The translations under genes were made by a program, and so were the position numbers. Under the pieces are notes generated by a model. The model had not been told where the DNA came from, ran no database searches, and was given only the letters and a program-made list of their open reading frames with translations. From assembly GCF_001632805.1 (NCBI RefSeq), contig NZ_CP007220.1, positions 1,364,001 to 1,428,000 of the forward strand: 64,000 nucleotides of DNA, read 5' to 3'. The stretch is from Mycobacteroides chelonae CCUG 47445. GTDB taxonomy: Bacteria > Actinomycetota > Actinomycetes > Mycobacteriales > Mycobacteriaceae. Below are positions 33,304 through 42,195 of the stretch, one piece after another. Position 1 is the first letter of the stretch; each line of letters begins with the position of its first letter.

Positions 33304-33922
33304 CGGTCGTGACGCTGCCGGTGTGAGCCAGCCCGCTGGTGACCAGGTCTAGCTGGCGCAACGCGCGATTGAGGGCCGCCTGCGCATCGGCATCGGTGGG
33401 GTGATCGGTGTCCACCAGCATGCCGATGGTGTTGAGAATCGAGCCGGCGATGAGTTCGGCAGCGATCTCGAGATCTTCGGTGGTGTGGTGGTTCGTTGCG
33501 GGATTGCGCGCGAGCTCGACCACGACATCGTTGGTGAGCATGCGCATCTCGTTGTTGATGGCACGTCGAACCTGCGGCGAGCCGCCATGACGTTCACGCA
33601 CCAGAAACCGGAAGTTGTTCGCATGCTCGCTCACCCGGTCGACCATGAGTCCGAGAATTTTGGCAGGGTTGTCACTGCCCACCTCGCGCCGGGCCTGACG
33701 GAAGGTGTCACGAAGCGCACGAACGCTCTCTTCGGCCAGGACCGTGCCCAGGTCCTCCATCGATTCGAAATGCCGATAGAACGCCGTGGGAACCAAACCC
33801 GCGGATTTGGCCACCTCGCGCAGGCTCACGGCGGCGAAGCCACGCACCTTGAGCAGATCCAAGGTCCCGTCGAGCAACGCGCGACGGGTATGCAGCTTCT
33901 TTTCAGCACGACTATGTCGCAT
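33239..33922 (-). CDS. TetR-family transcriptional regulator
   Basis: 227 residues. The N-terminal helix-turn-helix is clear: LLDGTLDLLKVRGFAAVSLREVAKSAGLVPTAFYRHF (described by position 17-53), ending in the family's YRHF signature. The C-terminal ligand domain is helical, the last 30 residues probably disordered. It is divergent from the acidic-protein/P450 pair with a 155-base gap that holds a promoter and a palindrome, so it likely represses both. The ligand may be a lipid or the P450 substrate. Confidence 0.9.
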   Translation of the reverse strand: MRHSRAEKKLHTRRALLDGTLDLLKVRGFAAVSLREVAKSAGLVPTAFYRHFESMEDLGTVLAEESVRALRDTFRQARREVGSDNPAKILGLMVDRVSEHANNFRFLVRERHGGSPQVRRAINNEMRMLTNDVVVELARNPATNHHTTEDLEIAAELIAGSILNTIGMLVDTDHPTDADAQAALNRALRQLDLVTSGLAHTGSVTTVIPKPTAAGAQDESSATARVP

Positions 33923-33991
33923 GCCTGTCAGTGTACGGTCGTGCTCTTATCGATTGGCTTCTTTTGTTCGAAACCGTGTTGAGGCCTGGTA

Positions 33992-34030
33992 TTGACAGGT
34001 TCATCTACGTTACGCACACTGATCTCAGTG
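33992..34030 (+). promoter_or_regulatory. Promoter -35 box and palindromic operator candidate
   Basis: A perfect TTGACA at 33992-33997 is followed 17 bases later by CACACT, a weak -10. Overlapping that, CACTGATCTCAGTG at 34017-34030 is a perfect palindrome (6-base arms, 2-base centre), the size of a core TetR operator. Its position over the start of transcription of the acidic protein and P450, facing the divergent TetR gene, fits repression. Confidence 0.5.
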
Positions 34031-34077
34031 CACGATTGTTCACTATTTGGCCACCGAATTCGAAGGGGCAGTGCAGC

Positions 34078-34479
34078 ATGGTGGGACCTGTAGAGCGCAA
34101 CGTCAACGTCGTCCAGGAGGTCGTGGAGTCGGTCGGGTCTCGTGTCGGCCGGATCATCCGCATCATCACGCGGACGGTGGGAGAAGTTGGGCAGGAGCTG
34201 AGCGGCGTTGTGGCCGACGGGTTCGAAATCGCGGAAGCCAACAAGAGGGCCCGAGCTGACCATGAGCGCTGGGGTGCTTCGGCGGATACAGATCTGGACG
34301 ACGCCGCCGACGACGATGCCGAGGAAGGCGAACTCGTCGACCTCGACGATGAGGGCCACGACGATGACACTGCCGATGCGGGGGCCGACGACGAGAACGA
34401 CGCCGTGGTGGAAGAGGTGACTTCCGAATCAGAGGTTGACGAGGCGCGCGACGGCGTCTCCGAGCAGGAAAGGGTCTAA
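34078..34479 (+). CDS. Acidic hypothetical protein preceding P450
   Basis: 133 residues. The first 60 or so are helical with NVNVVQEVVESVGSRVGRIIRIITR, and the remainder is an Asp/Glu-rich tail (more than 30 acidic residues) that should be disordered. No domain is recognised. ATG 34078 follows AAGGGG at 34064-34069. It ends 2 bases before the P450 start, so the two are coupled; it might serve as an interaction partner or membrane-surface tether for the P450, which is speculation. Confidence 0.75.
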   Translation: MVGPVERNVNVVQEVVESVGSRVGRIIRIITRTVGEVGQELSGVVADGFEIAEANKRARADHERWGASADTDLDDAADDDAEEGELVDLDDEGHDDDTADAGADDENDAVVEEVTSESEVDEARDGVSEQERV

Positions 34480-34481
34480 CC

Positions 34482-36041
34482 GTGTCGGCTCCAGCGTTGC
34501 AGCCAGAACCCCTTTCCGCGCCGGTCGCCACGGCGGCCCGTGAATGTCCGGTCAACCACGACCTCTATCCGGGCGGGCCGACCTTCCTCCGGTGGCATAA
34601 CACCAAGGTCGGCTATCTGAAGTCGTGGCGTCTCGCACTCGGGGCGGTCTGGTCCACCTACCGACACACCATCTCCGAGTACCTCGCCAACCTGCCCGGG
34701 CAGGACGACGTCATCGTTGCGCGGGCGCCCATGCGTAAGACGGTGATTGTCCGCAATCCGGAACTGGCCCGTCATGTGCTGGTGGCTAATCAGGACAATT
34801 ACATCAAGAGTGCCGAATACGATCTCCTGGCAGTCGGTTTCGGCCGCGGGCTGGTGACCGATCTCAACGAGGGACTCTGGAACCGAAATCGTCGGCTGGT
34901 GCAGCCGATCTTCGCCAAGCGCCAGGTCGACCTGTTCGCTCCACAGATGGCGGAGGCCAGCGCGCGCACCCTCGCTCGATGGGACGAGCTGTATTCCCAG
35001 GGGAAGGCGGTCGATGTCACCGCCGAGATGAACTACCTGACCATGGATATCGTCGCGCAAACGATGTTCGGTATCGATCTGTCCGGCGACATGGCCGAGA
35101 GGATGCGGATCAACTTCGCACGCCTGCTGAAGCTCTTCGGCGTGGGCTACATCGTGGGGGCGGCCCCACCGCTGCGCTGGTTCGTGGACAAGCTTGCCAC
35201 CCACGGCCCTGACGAGTTGGCTTCACACACCCCGCGGTTGGCCATACGCGCGTTGCGTATCGGCGCGTCGGTGGCCGCTCCGCGGACCATGAAGGGTCTG
35301 CGCTGGGTTGAGCGCACCATCGATCAGCTCATCGCCGATCATCACTCCGGCCGGATCACCAGGCAGGACAACTTGTTGGCGCTGTTGATGGCCGCCGAAG
35401 ATCCCGAAACGGGTGCCAGGTACACGGATCTGGAAATCCGCGATGAACTGATGACCTTCCTCGGTGCGGGCTTTGAGACCACCGCTGCCGCGCTCGCGTG
35501 GACCTGGTATCTGTTGTCCCGCAATCCCGATGCGCGCGCGAAACTCGGCGAAGAGGTCGATCGGGTGCTCGGTGGACGGTTACCCACCGCTGCGGATGTC
35601 GACAATCTGCCATGGACCGCCGCGGTACTGAATGAGGCGATGCGGGTGTACCCGCCGATTTTGGGATTGGCGCGTGCCGCGAAGGCCGATGATGTGCTGG
35701 GTGATTACCCGATTCCGGCCGGTACCACCGTCACCGTGTTGATCGACAGCATCCACCACAACGAGCGAGTGTGGGAGAACGCCAGGACCTTCGATCCCGC
35801 ACGGTTCCTCAAGGAGAACCTGCAGCCCGAACAGCGCAAGGCGCACATGCCGTTTGGAGCGGGCAAGCGCATGTGTATCGCCTCAGGCTTCGCGAACCTG
35901 GAAGCCATCATCGGTATCGCGTCGCTGGCCCAGAAATACGAGCTGGAAATGGTGCCGGGTCAGAAGCCGCGCCGCGAAGTGACCTTCACCGGAGGACCCG
36001 AGGGCGAGATCCTCATGCAGCTGCGTAAACGGCATCCCTGA
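34482..36041 (+). CDS. Cytochrome P450
   Basis: Haem monooxygenase of 519 residues, longer than most bacterial soluble P450s (about 400-450). I-helix AGFETTAAALAW, ExxR at Glu385-Arg388 (NEAMRVYPP), and haem loop FGAGKRMCIASG with Cys465. Substrate is not predictable. GTG 34482. No ferredoxin gene is adjacent, so electrons come from elsewhere. Probably controlled by the divergent TetR protein. It converges with a second P450 30 bases away. Confidence 0.9.
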   Translation: MSAPALQPEPLSAPVATAARECPVNHDLYPGGPTFLRWHNTKVGYLKSWRLALGAVWSTYRHTISEYLANLPGQDDVIVARAPMRKTVIVRNPELARHVLVANQDNYIKSAEYDLLAVGFGRGLVTDLNEGLWNRNRRLVQPIFAKRQVDLFAPQMAEASARTLARWDELYSQGKAVDVTAEMNYLTMDIVAQTMFGIDLSGDMAERMRINFARLLKLFGVGYIVGAAPPLRWFVDKLATHGPDELASHTPRLAIRALRIGASVAAPRTMKGLRWVERTIDQLIADHHSGRITRQDNLLALLMAAEDPETGARYTDLEIRDELMTFLGAGFETTAAALAWTWYLLSRNPDARAKLGEEVDRVLGGRLPTAADVDNLPWTAAVLNEAMRVYPPILGLARAAKADDVLGDYPIPAGTTVTVLIDSIHHNERVWENARTFDPARFLKENLQPEQRKAHMPFGAGKRMCIASGFANLEAIIGIASLAQKYELEMVPGQKPRREVTFTGGPEGEILMQLRKRHP

Positions 36042-36071
36042 GGCGGAGCCGCGCAGACTTGCCCGAGGGCG

Positions 36072-37400
36072 TCAGCGGCGACGCACCGTCATGAGCCCGT
36101 TGTTCTTCGGGCACGAGGCGACCCCGCGTGAGTGCCACTTTTCGTTGGGCTCCGTTGTGGTTTCAATGGTGAAGTGCCGCAACACGGTCCGCAGGACGAT
36201 GTCCATCTCCATGTTGGCGAAGGCCGCGCCGACGCAGCGCCGGGTCCCGCCGCCATAGGGAACCCACGAGTTGCCGGGTTTGGCGTCGGTGAAGCGTTCC
36301 GGGTCGAAACGCTCGGGGTTGGGGAAAGCGGCCGGGTCGTCATGCATCAAATTGATGCTCACCACCAGGGAGTGGCCCTGGGGGATTCGGTAGGGCCCGA
36401 TATCGACGTAGGGCGCCAGCACGTGACGCCCCGCGAAATCGATGACCGGCCGACTGCGTTGTACCTCAAGGATTGTCGCCTGGCGGTATTCGTTGTTCTC
36501 GGTCTGTGCCTCCTCGGCCAGGCGCGACAGCACCTGTGGGTGACGGGTGATCCGTTCGAAGGCCCACGCCAGAGTGGTGGCGGTGGTCTCGTGACCGGCT
36601 GCCAGCAGAGTGAGTAGCTCGTCGGAGACATCGCTGCGCGACATGGTGGTGCCGTCGTCGTAGGTGGACCGCAACAGCAGGGCGAGGATGTCGGTGCGGT
36701 CCTCGAAATCTGGTGCGGCGAGAGCCTTGTCGATGAGAAGTGCGATCACCTCGTCATAACGCGCACGGTAGGCCTTCAATCGGCCCCACGGACTGAACCG
36801 CCCATAGACTCGTTTCGGCTGCGGTACCCGAGTGGTCAGAGACGCCAGTACCACCCACGGTGGAATCAGCTCGCGTAGCACGTTCAGCTCGGCTCCGTCG
36901 GCGCCGAAGACCGCGCGCAAGATGGCGTTGAGGGTTATCCGCATCATCGGTTCCATGGTCTGGAACTGCTGCCCCTCGGGCCATGACGCGCATTCGCGCA
37001 GCGTCTCTTCCTCGATGATCTGCTCGTACTGAATCATGGCCTTGCCGTGGAACTTTGGTGCGAGCAGCTTGCGGCGATGCCGGTGTTCGTTGCGCTCCAA
37101 GGCGAAGACCGACCCGGGTCCGAGCTGCTGGCTCAGATTGGGCTGGATGTTGCCCAGAATCTCGGTGCTGGTGGTGAACACCTGCCGGGTGAGATCCGGG
37201 TCCGCCACCACGACCGTGTATCCGAATTTGGGGATGTTGATCGTGTAGACCTTGCCGTACTTCTTGGCCAGTCTGCTGGTGGTCCATCGCCGGGAGGCTA
37301 CGAAGGCGATGCCCTGGGCCAGCTTGGGAAGTGCAACGAGCGGGGGAGCGGTCGGCTCGGGCGTATCGGCTTCTCGGTCGATGGTTGAGGCTTCGGTCAC
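36072..37400 (-). CDS. Cytochrome P450, CYP138-like
   Basis: 442 residues. I-helix AAGHETTATTLAW, ExxR as EVQR (Glu312-Arg315) and haem loop YGGGTRRCVGAAF with Cys389. Overall look resembles the CYP136/CYP138 group of mycobacteria. GTG 37400 is preferred since GGAGGG lies 4 bases before it; GTG 37412 would add 4 residues. It is divergent from the DUF218 gene. Substrate unknown, probably a lipid or sterol-like molecule. Confidence 0.9.
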   Translation of the reverse strand: MTEASTIDREADTPEPTAPPLVALPKLAQGIAFVASRRWTTSRLAKKYGKVYTINIPKFGYTVVVADPDLTRQVFTTSTEILGNIQPNLSQQLGPGSVFALERNEHRHRRKLLAPKFHGKAMIQYEQIIEEETLRECASWPEGQQFQTMEPMMRITLNAILRAVFGADGAELNVLRELIPPWVVLASLTTRVPQPKRVYGRFSPWGRLKAYRARYDEVIALLIDKALAAPDFEDRTDILALLLRSTYDDGTTMSRSDVSDELLTLLAAGHETTATTLAWAFERITRHPQVLSRLAEEAQTENNEYRQATILEVQRSRPVIDFAGRHVLAPYVDIGPYRIPQGHSLVVSINLMHDDPAAFPNPERFDPERFTDAKPGNSWVPYGGGTRRCVGAAFANMEMDIVLRTVLRHFTIETTTEPNEKWHSRGVASCPKNNGLMTVRRR

Positions 37401-37581
37401 GTCACCCTCCACGGCGTTGTGGTGTTAGTAGACATGTGTCTTATAGCACAGCCTACATCTGTCATATCGGTCACACCAGAGGGAATCGCGGGAGATTTCA
37501 CCGGCGGGTCGACTTGACAGGGGTAACTCTGGCACCATGTATCTCGTCTGTCGCAGGAGTCACTGAGACTTGGAGGGCGCA

Positions 37582-38136
37582 TTGATCACTCGATGGGCGA
37601 CCATCTGGGTCGTCGGTGCCGTTCTCGCGCTGTGCACTCCCGGGGCCGCGAGCGCCGAGCCCATGGCGGCGGGTAAGGACTTCTCGAAGCCCGCGGTCGT
37701 CATCCTTGGGTACGGCCTCAAGCCCGATGGCTCGATGCGGGACAAGCTGTATCAGCGGGTAGCGACGGGCAGGGCGATCGCCAATATGTTCCCGAACTCG
37801 TTCATCATCGTGACCGGAGGTAATCCGCAAAACGGTGTGTCAGAGGCCGAGCAGATGCGCAACATGCTTGTCGGCCTTGGGTATCCATCCGACCGCATCG
37901 TTGTGGAACCCCGGGCCAACAGCACGGTGCAGAATGCGCAGTTCTCGGTGCCGCTGGCCAAGCAGGCCGGCGCCTCGGGAATCATTCTGGTGACCAACTC
38001 GACCCATCAACAGCGCGCAGATCGGAACTTCACCGACGCGGGCGGCAACGTGCTGGCCACCGCGAGCTTCCCCGATGGCGATGCGCCGACCAACATCGGG
38101 CAGTTCATGCGCGACATCATCAGCCCGTTCCGCTGA
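37582..38136 (+). CDS. Secreted DUF218 (YdcF/SanA-like) protein
   Basis: 184 residues with a cleavable signal peptide (MITRWATIWVVGAVLALCTP then GAASAEP). The DUF218 domain shows VVILGYGLKPDGSM, a FIIVTGG core strand, SEAEQMRNML, VEPRANSTVQNA and ILVTNSTHQQRA. The family is linked to envelope or vancomycin sensitivity but has no firm activity. TTG 37582 follows GGAGGG at 37572-37577. An imperfect hairpin follows its stop. Confidence 0.8.
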   Translation: MITRWATIWVVGAVLALCTPGAASAEPMAAGKDFSKPAVVILGYGLKPDGSMRDKLYQRVATGRAIANMFPNSFIIVTGGNPQNGVSEAEQMRNMLVGLGYPSDRIVVEPRANSTVQNAQFSVPLAKQAGASGIILVTNSTHQQRADRNFTDAGGNVLATASFPDGDAPTNIGQFMRDIISPFR

Positions 38137-38147
38137 CGACTGCGGAC

Positions 38148-38168
38148 AACTATGGGACGACCACAGTT
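38148..38168 (+). terminator. Hairpin after DUF218 gene
   Basis: AACTATGG (38148-38155), loop GACGA, CCACAGTT (38161-38168): an 8-base stem with one mismatch and no T-tract. It is a possible terminator of the mycobacterial type without a U-run. Confidence 0.3.
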
Positions 38169-38265
38169 CGCCTGAAGGGAATGAACCCGGCAGAATCGGT
38201 GGTTGACCGATCAGGGCGCTCATCGATGTGCGCATCTAGCCGCATACCGCACAGGAGCCCTATTC

Positions 38266-39489
38266 ATGACTGCCGTTGTCGATTCACGCGTGCAGCCCGA
38301 GTCGCCGGTGTCACCACGCATTCGCCGAGGCGCGATTCTGGCACTTGCCATAGGTGGATTCGGGATCGGGACAACCGAATTCGTGGCGATGGGACTGCTG
38401 CCCAACATCGCGCACGGCTTCCACGTCACCGAGCCTGAGGCCGGGCACGTCATCAGCGCCTATGCGCTGGGTGTGGTCGTGGGTGCACCGATCATCGCGG
38501 CACTCACCGCCCGGGCCTCGCGTCGGACCCTGCTCATCGCGCTCATGATCGCGTTCACGATCGGCAATGCGGCCACCGTCTTCGCGCCGGGGTACGCCGC
38601 GCTGATCGCGTCCAGGTTCGTCGCCGGGCTGCCGCACGGTGCGTACTTCGGCGTCGCGGCGCTGGTGGCGGCACACCTTGCCGGCCCAGGGGAACGCGCC
38701 AAGGCCGTGGGGCAGACCATGCTGGGTTTGTCGGTGGCCAATGTCGTGGGTGTTCCGGTGGCCACCTGGCTCGGCAACACGGTGGGCTGGCGTTCGGCCT
38801 TTGCCGTCGTCGCGGTCATCGGCGTGGTCACGGTCGCGGCGTTGTTGCGGTTCTTGCCAGGGCTGACGGATATGAAGATCACGAATCCGCTGACGGAGCT
38901 CAGCGCGCTGCGTCGCGCTCAGGTGTGGTTCACCCTGCTCATCGGCATCGTGGGCTTCGGCGGCATGTTCGCCTTCTACACCTACATCAGCACCACACTC
39001 ACCAGCGTCTCCGGACTATCGAGGGCCCTCGTCCCGCTGGCATTGGCGCTCTACGGCATCGGCATGGTCACCGGAAACGTGCTGGGTGGCTGGATGGCGG
39101 ACCGCAGTGTGGTCAGGGCCATCGCCATTGGTCTGGTGCTGGTGGCCGTGATGCTGGTGATTTTCGCGGCGGTATCCCGAAATCCTTGGGCCGCACTGGT
39201 GCTGGTGTTCGCCGTGGGAGTCGCCGGAACGTCACTGGTGCCCGCTCTGCAGACCCGATTGATGGATGTGGCAGATGACGCGCAGACGTTGGCCGCCGCG
39301 CTGAATCACTCGGCGCTCAATATCGCCAATGCCGGCGGCGCCTGGCTCGGGGGCCTGGTCATCACCGCTGGGTATGGCTACCGCGCCCCTTCTCTGGTCG
39401 GCGCGGCGCTGGCGGTCGCGGGGCTCCTAGTACTCGCGTTATCGCTGTTGTACGCGCGGCGCCGCCCACTCACGCCGTCAGTGGCCTGA
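38266..39489 (+). CDS. MFS transporter, AraJ/YdhP-like
   Basis: 407 residues and about 12 membrane segments. GTTEFVAMGLLPNIA in TM1 is the hallmark of the AraJ subgroup (sugar or drug efflux); RASRRTLLIALM follows TM2 and LPHGAYFGVAALVAA forms TM4. ATG 38266 has AGGAG 9 bases upstream; a longer frame upstream is not needed. Substrate unknown. Confidence 0.87.
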   Translation: MTAVVDSRVQPESPVSPRIRRGAILALAIGGFGIGTTEFVAMGLLPNIAHGFHVTEPEAGHVISAYALGVVVGAPIIAALTARASRRTLLIALMIAFTIGNAATVFAPGYAALIASRFVAGLPHGAYFGVAALVAAHLAGPGERAKAVGQTMLGLSVANVVGVPVATWLGNTVGWRSAFAVVAVIGVVTVAALLRFLPGLTDMKITNPLTELSALRRAQVWFTLLIGIVGFGGMFAFYTYISTTLTSVSGLSRALVPLALALYGIGMVTGNVLGGWMADRSVVRAIAIGLVLVAVMLVIFAAVSRNPWAALVLVFAVGVAGTSLVPALQTRLMDVADDAQTLAAALNHSALNIANAGGAWLGGLVITAGYGYRAPSLVGAALAVAGLLVLALSLLYARRRPLTPSVA

Positions 39490-39494
39490 GTCGA

Positions 39495-39731
39495 TCAGTG
39501 GGGGATGCCGCCCGGCGCCATCGTCGGGGGCGCGATTGTCGGCGGCGGCATGAAGCACGGCGGGACCCCCGGCGCGTACGGAGGAACGCATGGTTGGGGG
39601 AAACACTGCTGCCCGTTCCATCCTGATGGCTGGTTGAACGGGCAGACCGGAATCGGATCGGCGTTCGCCACCGGCGCCCAGCACAGCGTCAATGCCAGAC
39701 CAATCAGACCGAACACTGCTTTCTGGCGCAC
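39495..39731 (-). CDS. Small secreted Pro/Cys-rich protein
   Basis: 78 residues from GTG 39731: signal peptide MRQKAVFGLIGLALTLCWAP ending near VANA-DP, then a mature part rich in Pro and with four Cys (VCPFNQ, QQCFPQPCVPPYAPGVPPCF). A longer start at ATG 39764 would place non-hydrophobic residues before the signal segment and is less likely. Similar tiny secreted proteins are common in mycobacteria; function unknown. Confidence 0.65.
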   Translation of the reverse strand: MRQKAVFGLIGLALTLCWAPVANADPIPVCPFNQPSGWNGQQCFPQPCVPPYAPGVPPCFMPPPTIAPPTMAPGGIPH

Positions 39732-39762
39732 GAAGTCAATTCTATTGGCATAGCCTTTTCCC

Positions 39763-40341
39763 ATGGCTGGGAGTGGCAAAGCAGGGTCTGCGGGCAAGGA
39801 GTCGGTCTGGGCGAGGTGGCGCGGTCGCGTGATCGCGGTCATTGCGTTGTTGTTGACCTTGGTTGCCGTGTACTTCGCGCTGTCGGCTTTCATCCCGCGG
39901 TGGTGGGCACAACGCATCGCCGATATGTCCGGTCACGGCAGTTTCACCAAGGGGATCGGCAGCGGGCTCACGCTCGGTCTGCTGTGCACCGGAATACCGC
40001 TGTTGCTCGCGCTGTGGGCATTCATGATACGGGGTCGCCGGGGTGGGACGTTCTTCGCCGGGGTGCTGACGCTGCTCGCCGTCATTGTCGCGGTGCCCAA
40101 CCTGATGACCCTGACGATCGTGTTCGGCACCAGTAATTCCGCACATGCCGGTGAGCGTGTGCTGGACGTCGAAGCGCCCGGATTCCGGGGAGCGACGGCC
40201 ATCGGGGCGACCGTGGCGCTGTTGATCTTCCTGCTCGTCACGTTCTTCGTGGTGCGCAACTGGCGCCGCCGGGTGAAGGTGGAGAAGCAGCAGGTTCGTG
40301 AGGCTGCCGCCGCCGCGGCGGAAAGTCCCGCGGCCGAATAA
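39763..40341 (+). CDS. Conserved membrane protein, four spans
   Basis: 192 residues with four hydrophobic segments (about 22-45, 68-90, 97-122 and 146-165) and a charged, Ala/Glu-rich C-terminal tail (VEKQQVREAAAAAAES). No enzyme motif; function unknown. It lies just before tRNA-Arg and argS. Confidence 0.75.
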   Translation: MAGSGKAGSAGKESVWARWRGRVIAVIALLLTLVAVYFALSAFIPRWWAQRIADMSGHGSFTKGIGSGLTLGLLCTGIPLLLALWAFMIRGRRGGTFFAGVLTLLAVIVAVPNLMTLTIVFGTSNSAHAGERVLDVEAPGFRGATAIGATVALLIFLLVTFFVVRNWRRRVKVEKQQVREAAAAAAESPAAE

Positions 40342-40348
40342 TTGTGTG

Positions 40349-40421
40349 TGCCCTCGGCAGGAATCGAACCTGCGGCCTTCTGCTCCGGAGGCAGACGCTC
40401 TATCCCCTGAGCTACGAGGGC
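40349..40421 (-). tRNA. tRNA-Arg (anticodon CCG)
   Basis: On the minus strand the sequence folds as a 73-base tRNA: acceptor GCCCTCG pairs with CGAGGGC, T-arm GGTTCGAATCC is standard, and the anticodon stem TCTGC/GCAGA encloses loop CTCCGGA, giving anticodon CCG, which reads CGG. The 3' CCA is not encoded (ACAC follows). Location next to argS matches M. tuberculosis. Confidence 0.95.
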
Positions 40422-40542
40422 ATCAGGGCTTGGAAAGACTAGCGGGGACAGCCTAGCGCATCCCAACCGGCATCCCGACCACCGTTTCGGTCGCGGGTAA
40501 AGGATTCGGGGCCTGGATACCCGAGCCCATAGGATGATCGCC

Positions 40543-42195
40543 GTGACTCCCGCCGACCTCGCCGACCTGCTACGTTCCACCGCTACCACGGTGCTGGACG
40601 AGCGAGGTCTGGACACGTCGGCGCTACCGGACACCGTGACCGTCGAACGCCCCCGTAACCCCGAGCACGGTGACTACGCCACCAACGTGGCCCTGCAGGT
40701 CGCCAAGAAGGTCGGCGTCGCCCCGCGTGACCTGGCCACCTGGCTCGTCGAAGCCCTCGTCGCCAACGACGCGATCGCTGCCGCGGAGATTGCCGGACCC
40801 GGGTTCGTGAACCTGCGGATCGCCGCCGACGCGCAGGGCACCATCGTCGCGAATATCTTGGACGCGGGCGAGAACTACGGCAATTCCGACGCGCAGGGCA
40901 CGCACACCATCAACTTGGAGTTCGTCTCGGCCAACCCGACGGGGCCGATTCACATCGGAGGCACCCGGTGGGCTGCGGTCGGCGACGCGCTGGGCCGCCT
41001 GCTGGCCCGCCAGGGCGCCAAGGTCACCCGCGAGTACTACTTCAACGACCATGGCGCGCAGATCGACCGGTTTGTCCGCTCGCTCATCGCCTCGGCCGAG
41101 GGCAAGGAAGCTCCCGAGGACGGGTACGCCGGCGATTACATCGCCGATATCGCCAAGCAGGTCCTTACTCGGCGTCCCGATGCGCTCGCGCTGCCGGAGA
41201 CCGAGGCTGCCGAAGTCTTTCGGGAAATCGGCGTGGACCTGATGTTCACGCACATCAAGAAGTCGCTGCACGAATTCGGCACGGACTTCGACGTTTTCAC
41301 CCATGAGGACTCGATGCACACCTCGGGTCGGGTGCAGGAGGCCATCGCGCAGCTGCGTAAGACCGGCAACATCTACGAGAAGGATGGCGCGTCCTGGTTG
41401 CGTTCGAGCAACTTCGGTGATGACAAGGACCGCGTTGTCATCAAGAGTGATGGCAATCCTGCGTACATCGCCGGTGACATCGCCTACTACCTCGACAAGC
41501 GCGAGCGCGGCTTCGACCTGTGCATCTACATGCTCGGTGCCGATCACCACGGGTACATCGCACGCCTGAAAGCCGTTGCGGCGGCGTTGGGTTACGACGC
41601 CGACAGCGTTGAGGTGCTCATCGGTCAGATGGTCAACCTGGTGCGCGACGGTCAGCCGGTGCGGATGTCCAAGCGCGCGGGCACCGTGATCACTCTCGAT
41701 GACCTGGTCGACGCCATCGGAGTCGATGCCGCGCGCTACGCGTTGATCCGGTCCTCGGTGGACACCTCGATCGATATCGATCTGCAGCTGTGGGCCTCCG
41801 CGTCTAGCGAGAACCCGGTCTATTACGTGCAATACGCGCACGCACGGCTCTGTGCACTGGCGCGCAATGCCGCGGATCTGGGCCTGCGGCACTCGACCGA
41901 TCATCTCGAACTGCTCACCCATGAGAAGGAGGGTGCGCTGATCCGGGGGCTCGGCGAGTTCGGCCGCATTCTGCAAAACGCTGCGGTGCTGCGTGAACCG
42001 CACCGCGTCGCACGGTATTTGGAAGACATCGCCGGTGATTACCACCGGTTCTACGACTCGTGCCGGGTGCTCCCGCAAGGTGACGAAACACCGGGGGATC
42101 TGCACGCGGCACGCCTAGCGTTATGCCTTGCCACCCGGCAGGTCATCGCCAACGGCCTGGACATTCTCGGCGTGAGCGCACCGGAGCGGATGTGA
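40543..42195 (+). CDS. argS: Arginyl-tRNA synthetase
   Basis: Class I synthetase of 550 residues that charges tRNA-Arg. HIGH-type motif in [21 protein letters not shown]-type motif VRMSKRAGT, the N-terminal ArgS additional domain ([14 protein letters not shown]) and C-terminal DALR helical anticodon domain. GTG 40543 ([10 protein letters not shown]) is preferred over ATG 40534 because orthologues begin MTPADLA. Its stop overlaps the lysA start. Confidence 0.97.
   Translation: MTPADLADLLRSTATTVLDERGLDTSALPDTVTVERPRNPEHGDYATNVALQVAKKVGVAPRDLATWLVEALVANDAIAAAEIAGPGFVNLRIAADAQGTIVANILDAGENYGNSDAQGTHTINLEFVSANPTGPIHIGGTRWAAVGDALGRLLARQGAKVTREYYFNDHGAQIDRFVRSLIASAEGKEAPEDGYAGDYIADIAKQVLTRRPDALALPETEAAEVFREIGVDLMFTHIKKSLHEFGTDFDVFTHEDSMHTSGRVQEAIAQLRKTGNIYEKDGASWLRSSNFGDDKDRVVIKSDGNPAYIAGDIAYYLDKRERGFDLCIYMLGADHHGYIARLKAVAAALGYDADSVEVLIGQMVNLVRDGQPVRMSKRAGTVITLDDLVDAIGVDAARYALIRSSVDTSIDIDLQLWASASSENPVYYVQYAHARLCALARNAADLGLRHSTDHLELLTHEKEGALIRGLGEFGRILQNAAVLREPHRVARYLEDIAGDYHRFYDSCRVLPQGDETPGDLHAARLALCLATRQVIANGLDILGVSAPERM

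Noticed and set aside
39762-39764. Overlapping divergent start codons at a shared CATG, which would be a striking arrangement
   Set aside because: The minus-strand protein fits a signal peptide far better when started at GTG 39731, so the overlap is probably chance.
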